Shown here piece after piece: positions 59,529 through 64,000 of a stretch of 64,000 bases of DNA. The translations under genes and the position numbers were made by a program. Under the pieces are notes generated by a model, which saw only the letters and a list, made by a program, of their open reading frames with translations, searched no databases and had not been told where the DNA came from. This stretch comes from Leucaena leucocephala. Its lineage: Eukaryota; Streptophyta; Magnoliopsida; Fabales; Fabaceae. The stretch spans positions 13,315,001-13,379,000 of the forward strand of contig CM073562.1 in the NCBI GenBank assembly GCA_037074615.1, read 5' to 3'. Position 1 is the stretch's first letter. Each line of letters starts with the position of its first letter.

Positions 59529-60352
59529 CTGAACTAGTCCATGAAAGGTCAACTTGGCCTCATCATCAACATAAATTTCCATAGGCTAAAAGGAACAAAT
59601 GTGACAGTAAATCATATTAGGGCCTTTCGTCAAAGCTAATGGAATCCAAAACAAAATGAACGGTGGATGTAAATCTCTTGAATCGCATCACTGGTCCATC
59701 TAGTGTCTCCATGAAGAAAATATTTTTGCAACACCCAGAAAGCACTACTGAAACTCAGCAATCAGTTGCAATGACTTTAGAATATACTAAAACTATTCCA
59801 AAAAGATGAAACAAAATGGATGAAAGAAAAAACACCCATGGACTGACCATTAGAAATGAGAGCCTACAAAATGAACCTGACACAAAAAGGTGCAAATCTA
59901 AAAGAAAATCTTCCTTACACATCCCCATCATGATCTTTTAACCCCATCTACCACACATACTCCACCCCATAAGTTATATATTTGCACAAAAATAGTAACA
60001 AAAACACATCAATATACCAATGGAAATACTACCAAAAGCATATATTAGAAGGACCACATCTTTTTAGAGGTTTAAGGATCTCCAGGAATTGACACTATGA
60101 AAAAGCAACTTCCAATTCAAGAAGTACTAGTCATGAGATATTACATCCTGCATAAATTTCTTGCAGACTGGGCGAATTTCCTTGCTGAGTATTGCAGAAA
60201 ACTTCATGACTTGCTTATCATGATGAGTCATCTTGAAAATTTCTTGCACGTCCCTCCTCATGTCTGCAGAAGAACAATGGGTATTATGAAAGGTGAAAAG
60301 TGGAAACCACATCACAATCACAGGAAGCCTAAAGATTCCAGCATCTTATCAC
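59529..60352 (-). pseudogene. captured UAP56/RH15/RH56 DEAD-box RNA helicase fragment
   Basis: Minus-strand exons with intact splice borders: 60263-60145, starting DMRRDVQEIFKM (the D codon is split) and running through FSAILSKEIRPVCKKFMQD, and 59585-59529, PMEIYVDDEAKLTFHGLVQ. They are separated by a 559-bp intron with GT...AG. Just before them, 60350-60329 encodes DKMLESL, the end of the preceding exon, after an internal deletion and a lost donor (GC for GT). These are the consecutive segments of the UAP56 core around motif III. Differences from the conserved plant protein I recall: SAT is SAI, M to K before FSA, P to H in MTPHDK, and L to F in KLTLHG. UAP56 is an mRNA splicing/export helicase; this copy lacks motifs I-II and IV-VI. 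Retained introns show capture from genomic DNA, not from mRNA. Confidence 0.85.
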
Positions 60353-61133
60353 TTTTGCAAGTTGGCAAATCACGGTTATCATATTGTTTGCACGAAGTAT
60401 ACCCCTCAAAGAAACCAATATGCATCTCTTGACAGTAATTTTCTTAACTTAAACCCACATATATACATATATCAACAACTACCACCTTCTCACCATCATC
60501 TTTTTTTCCTTAGCGTTATCGCCAAATAAATATATGTATACATTCATCCTTTAAGTAAGCAACTACACACATATATATACACATGTTGTCCAAAAGTTTC
60601 CCTGCACATACACTCAACCTTCAAGACCCAAGTCACACAACAACACGTCTTCCTTCTTTCTTCTCTTTAATTCTATTAACTTCCTAACTTCCCAATTCAT
60701 CTCTATATATATACATATCAGCAGCAGCATCCTTCCTTCCTTTCTTTGTTTTGTTTTTTTTTCCATAAATCAACACTATAAAAACAAGCTTATGGGTATA
60801 TGTATATATCATTTCCTACTCTATCCAAAACCTAACACTTGATGACAAGCTCCTACTTCCTCTCTCTCTATTTTCTCAACGTAGCTACAGTGCACAAAAT
60901 CACAGCCATTGTAGATTGCCAGAAATAAAATGAAGAGGAATTGAGGAAACTTATCATGCATCACTCACGACGCAAACTCTAGCAGCAAAGGAAAGGGAAG
61001 TTGGAGACTTGCTACAGTAGAAGCGATAAGTTCTGACGGCGACGGGGCAACAGATCTGAACAGAAGAAAGATAGATAAAAGCTTTCTTGATGGCGCAAAT
61101 TCGAGCTAAAAGAGGAAAGAAGAACAATAGCTG

Positions 61134-61439
61134 ATGGACCACAGAACATTTACTCATTTTGTCTCCTTCATCGCTACACACACACTTGCAGAATGGAGAG
61201 AAAAAGCACAAAGCATCAGCGGAAAAAATCTAAGGAACAAGAAGGGTGACAGCATTGAAAGCAGCAACACAGTCGATGAGGTAGACAGAACTCATATAAG
61301 TGGTGGATTCTTGTCAAAGATCGAGAAGCTTCTCCTCAAATATCTCTCTCGCTGGCATCAGATTGAAGCAGATGGAAGAAGAGCAGAAAATTCTAAAATA
61401 AAAAGGTACGAGGGCAATTTATTTAGGAAAATAAATTAA
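61134..61439 (+). pseudogene. unassigned open reading frame inside the CACTA element
   Basis: 101 codons, with SIESSNTVDEVDRTHISGGF and LSKIEKLLLKYLSRWHQIEA. The composition is coding-like and the region lies inside the transposon, so another captured host fragment is possible. An upstream open patch in the same direction (60957-61095: KGKGSWRLATVEAISSDG) may belong to it. No family recognised. Confidence 0.3.
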
Positions 61440-61525
61440 TATTCAGCGGTGACATTTATTATCTTCAGCAGTGATAAATGTGTTTTCAGCAGCGATAAAA
61501 AAGTCGCCGCTGAAAGTCTTCTTTT
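61440..61525. repeat. internal GTCGCCGCT repeats in the CACTA element
   Basis: Three to four worn copies (CAGCGGTGACA, CAGCAGTGATAA, CAGCAGCGATAAAA, GTCGCCGCTGAAAGTCTT) about 700 bp inside the right subterminal array. Confidence 0.7.
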
Positions 61526-62224
61526 TATCAAATAATTTTTAAGAAATAATCCACTTAATAAAATAATATTATATTTTTCTTAATAGCTTCTTTAACTTAT
61601 TAAAGATTTTTTTTAAAATTTTCTAGACAAGTGATAACTTCTAACTATTTTTCTTAAGTTTTATAAAAAAATAGGTATGTAATTCTCAAAATAATTATTA
61701 AATCATTTGGGTCTCTTTTGGGAAAATAAACTCTTTCATAATTTTCTAAACCCTCAAAATACTCATTTTATGATTTTTTTTCCTTCATTTTTCTTAACTC
61801 CAATATAATTTTAATGATTACTCTTTCCTAATATGTAGTAACAGATGATATATGTAATAGTAACTAATAATGTATATATGTATATATTTTATATCCTTTC
61901 TTTCTCTTTATCTCTCTCACACACTCATCTCCCTCTCTCTATCTTCTCCCCCACATTATTTCTAACACACATATACTATTATTTCTAACACACATATACT
62001 AACTCTCACACTCATTGACACACATTCATAATATCTCTCTTATAAATATACCCCTACTTCATCTCATTCTTTCAAAGACATTACATTATTATTTGTATAA
62101 TATCTCATTATTATAATAACATAAGAAATTCTTTTATTTATTATTTAAACATGAAATTATTTAATAATTTAATTATATATATTATATAGTTGCTTAAAAG
62201 CTATAAAAAGGTGAAAAATTGTAG

Positions 62225-62640
62225 GAAGACTTTTAGCGGCGACATTTGGCGCCACTGAAGGTGAAAAAAGTCGCCGCTGAAACATACTTTTTGCGGCAAC
62301 AAAAATTTGTCGTCGCTTAAAGTCTTACTTTCAGCGACGACTGTTTTTGTCACCGCTGAAAAGTGTGGGACTTTCAGCGATGACTGTTTTTGTCACCGCT
62401 GAAAAGTGTGGCCTAAATTTTTTAATCATTGATGTTTAGCAGCGACAAAATGAAGTCGCCGCTGAAAGTCTTACTTTCAGCGGCGACAAAAAAAATTGCC
62501 CCTAAAAGTCTTACTTTCAACGGCGATAAAAAAAGTCGCCGCTAAAAGTCTTACCTTCAATGGCGACAATTATAATCGTCGCTAAAATTAACTTTTAGCG
62601 ACGACTTTTTCTGTCGCCACTGAAAAGTCATCGCCAAAAA
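62225..62640. repeat. right subterminal repeats of the CACTA element
   Basis: More than ten units of AGTCTTACTTTCAGCGGCGAC / GTCGCCGCTGAAA type in both orientations. Two adjacent units near 62335-62405 (GACTGTTTTTGTCACCGCTG) are a local direct duplication. Confidence 0.85.
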
Positions 62641-62660
62641 TCTATTTTTTTGTAGTGAAC

Positions 62661-62893
62661 TCTGTTACTTCTCAGGCGAATGTCATCAACGTCTCTGTCA
62701 ATTATTACAATGCTTCACAGCACTTGGTTCCAACTAGCCATAAATATCCATAGACTACGATGAAATGGGCCGCTTCATATCTCGCTGTGAAGATTTCATT
62801 TTGGTTTAGAGAAACCATGGGGCCTAACACTTGAAGCTTTAGTTTTGGTGCATCCCTTTTTCTTGGGTGAAGAACAAGCTGATTGGAATGGAA
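62661..62893 (+). pseudogene. carboxylesterase-like remnant, 3' piece
   Basis: Straight after the AAC duplication the frame resumes with SVTSQANVINVSVNYYNASQ, matching the CXE segment S..(A/S)EANV..VSV.YR.APEH. A TAG follows KYP. Further on TMKWAASYL matches the CXE TALKWVASH segment, and from 62833 ALVLVHPFFLGEEQ matches the LVLIHPFFWG segment. The GDSAG nucleophile region between them is missing, so part of the gene was deleted. Confidence 0.7.
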
Positions 62894-64000
62894 TATACAG
62901 CAAAGCTACACAGATGAGAAAGAGATGAATGAATTATAACAGAAGAAGGGGCAAGTAGAAGGTATATTTACTCTTGAAATCTAAATTCCTTGATCTCATT
63001 TTGATTCTTCTTAGAGCTTTGATGCTTATATTTAGTTATTGATTGATAAATTAATTGATTAGGTTTTTACATTCATGTATAAACATCCATTTTTTAATTT
63101 TGATTTACTCATAAAATTTAAATTGTTTCTTTAGCCTATTATTTCCCATGGTGAATAATAGCTTAGTTTTAAAACCCAACCATGTTATCAATTTAATCCA
63201 TGTGTTTTTGAAAAAAATGGAGTTATCATTTGATTGAAATCGAGATTTAAAAGAAAACTCAAGTGTCATGATGACAAGACTCGAGTTGTATAAAGCCTCT
63301 CACTAGTCAAACTCGATTTTGTCTAAGGAACTCGATTTTTTGGAGTACTTTATTATTGTCGTTGAATTGACAAAAATCAAGTTATGTAAAAGGATAAATC
63401 GAGTTTTACTAGTAAAAAGCATTGTGAAACTAAGGTTTCGTTCAAAACTCGAGTTTCATAATCGCGGTGACCCGATCTAGACAAGTTGATTTTCGATGAT
63501 AAACACAACTTTTACATAACAACTTGATTTTTCGCAAAAAAAAAATTCGACTTAATTGTATACGCATCATAGTATCAAAACTCAAGTTTCATAAGGAAAA
63601 TTGAGTTATTACACGATTTCATTAAACTCCATTTTTCAGCATTACTCTATTTTCATCTTGTTACACAGCTTAAGTTTAATCCCCGTTTATATAGTTCGAT
63701 AGTTTTACAAAAGGATATAATGATAAATTAATCATATCATTTCCTCCCCTTTCCTCTTTTAACTAAACAAAAGATCATTAAAAGCACATTCCCTTCTTAC
63801 CTTTCCAATCAAAATAAACAAAGGAAATTTTAAACCCTCCCCTCCTCTTACATCCCTTTAAACCAGACAAGCCCTAAAAGTCTAATTCAATTAGGAGATA
63901 AGTATCGCTCATATATAATGAAGTGAGCCCAATCCATGAAATTAGTATCTTTGGCAAAAAAAACAAGAATGATTAATATAAATAGGGAAAAAAACACTAT
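62894..64000. other. gene-free DNA with a cluster of ACTCGA-type words
   Basis: From about 63238 to 63620 the words AAACTCGAGTTT, AACTCGATTTT, AAATCGAGTTTT and close variants recur about a dozen times in both orientations. At 63730-63880 a pyrimidine-rich stretch resembles the MITE-like ends at 46.1 and 46.5 kb. No ORF of interest. Confidence 0.5.

Larger units (their letters stand above)
58442..62657. mobile_element. CACTA (En/Spm-class) transposon, non-autonomous, gene-capturing
   Basis: The left end starts CACTACAAAAAAAT and the inverted right end reads the same 14 bases. The 3 bases on each side are AAC (58439-58441 and 62658-62660), the 3-bp duplication this superfamily makes. Length 4216 bp. 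Both subterminal regions (about 58470-58700 and 62225-62640) are packed with GTCGCCGCT / AGCGGCGAC words in both orientations, the usual transposase-binding arrangement. No transposase gene (TNP2-like) is visible, so it needed help in trans. The interior carries a captured UAP56 helicase fragment and at least one unassigned ORF. Confidence 0.9.

Noticed and set aside
58442..62657. Autonomous CACTA transposase gene
   Set aside because: Searched both strands of the interior for TNP2/TNPA-like frames; only the helicase fragment and short unassigned frames are present.
1..64000. CRISPR arrays, operons, phage or bacterial insertion sequences
   Set aside because: Gene structure with spliceosomal introns and plant families throughout; the regular repeats are microsatellites and transposon ends.

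Overview
This window is eukaryotic plant nuclear DNA, most likely from a eudicot. The genes have short GT-AG introns, lie in very AT-rich intergenic DNA, and encode land-plant families: a YUCCA auxin-synthesis enzyme, an OVATE-family repressor, a polyol transporter, a plastid-type TraB-like protein and an ankyrin/AAA+ protein. There are no operons, CRISPR arrays or prokaryotic signals. The species cannot be named from what I can see.

Layout. 1-3000: the 5' part of a decayed Ty1/copia retrotransposon on the minus strand (gag remnant, leader with a TTGGGC-motif array, primer-binding site, LTR). 5649-8482 (+): a 7-exon ankyrin/CbbX-like AAA+ ATPase. 10059-13392 (+): a 5-exon TraB-family protein with a fold-back element in its last intron. 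13.8-22 kb: gene-free DNA with a duplicated repeat (13.8 and 21.1 kb) and a MITE nested in a MITE (17.3-18.4 kb). 23309-24907 (+): a 2-exon polyol/monosaccharide transporter. 25-32 kb: gene-free DNA with several fold-back elements and one hAT-type MITE. 32580-33446 (+): an intronless OVATE-family protein. 40357-40905 (+): a small intronless protein whose C-terminus aligns, without gaps, with the OVATE domain of that neighbour. 41-48 kb: LTR remnants, three SINE copies (two in tandem sharing a target duplication), a 160-bp CATA microsatellite and a degenerate tandem triplication. 49616-52563 (-): a 4-exon YUCCA flavin monooxygenase with MITEs in two introns. 53.9-54.7 kb: an hAT-type MITE. 55.3-55.6 kb: a solo-type copia LTR.

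The most interesting region is 58.36-62.9 kb. A 4216-bp CACTA (En/Spm-class) DNA transposon with matching CACTA ends and an AAC target-site duplication sits inside a carboxylesterase-like pseudogene, interrupting its reading frame between two adjacent codons. The transposon carries, on the minus strand, exons with intervening intron DNA from a UAP56/RH15/RH56 DEAD-box RNA helicase gene. It is therefore a gene-capturing (Pack-CACTA) element. The captured copy has mutations including loss of the SAT motif (now SAI). A second, unrecognised open stretch inside the element may be another captured fragment.

The five recognised genes are unrelated functionally and look like ordinary neighbours. Much of the rest of the readable content is small non-autonomous transposons, including one ~250-bp family present at least six times. 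Exon coordinates come from reading frame, splice consensus and remembered family similarity. Nothing was searched against a database.
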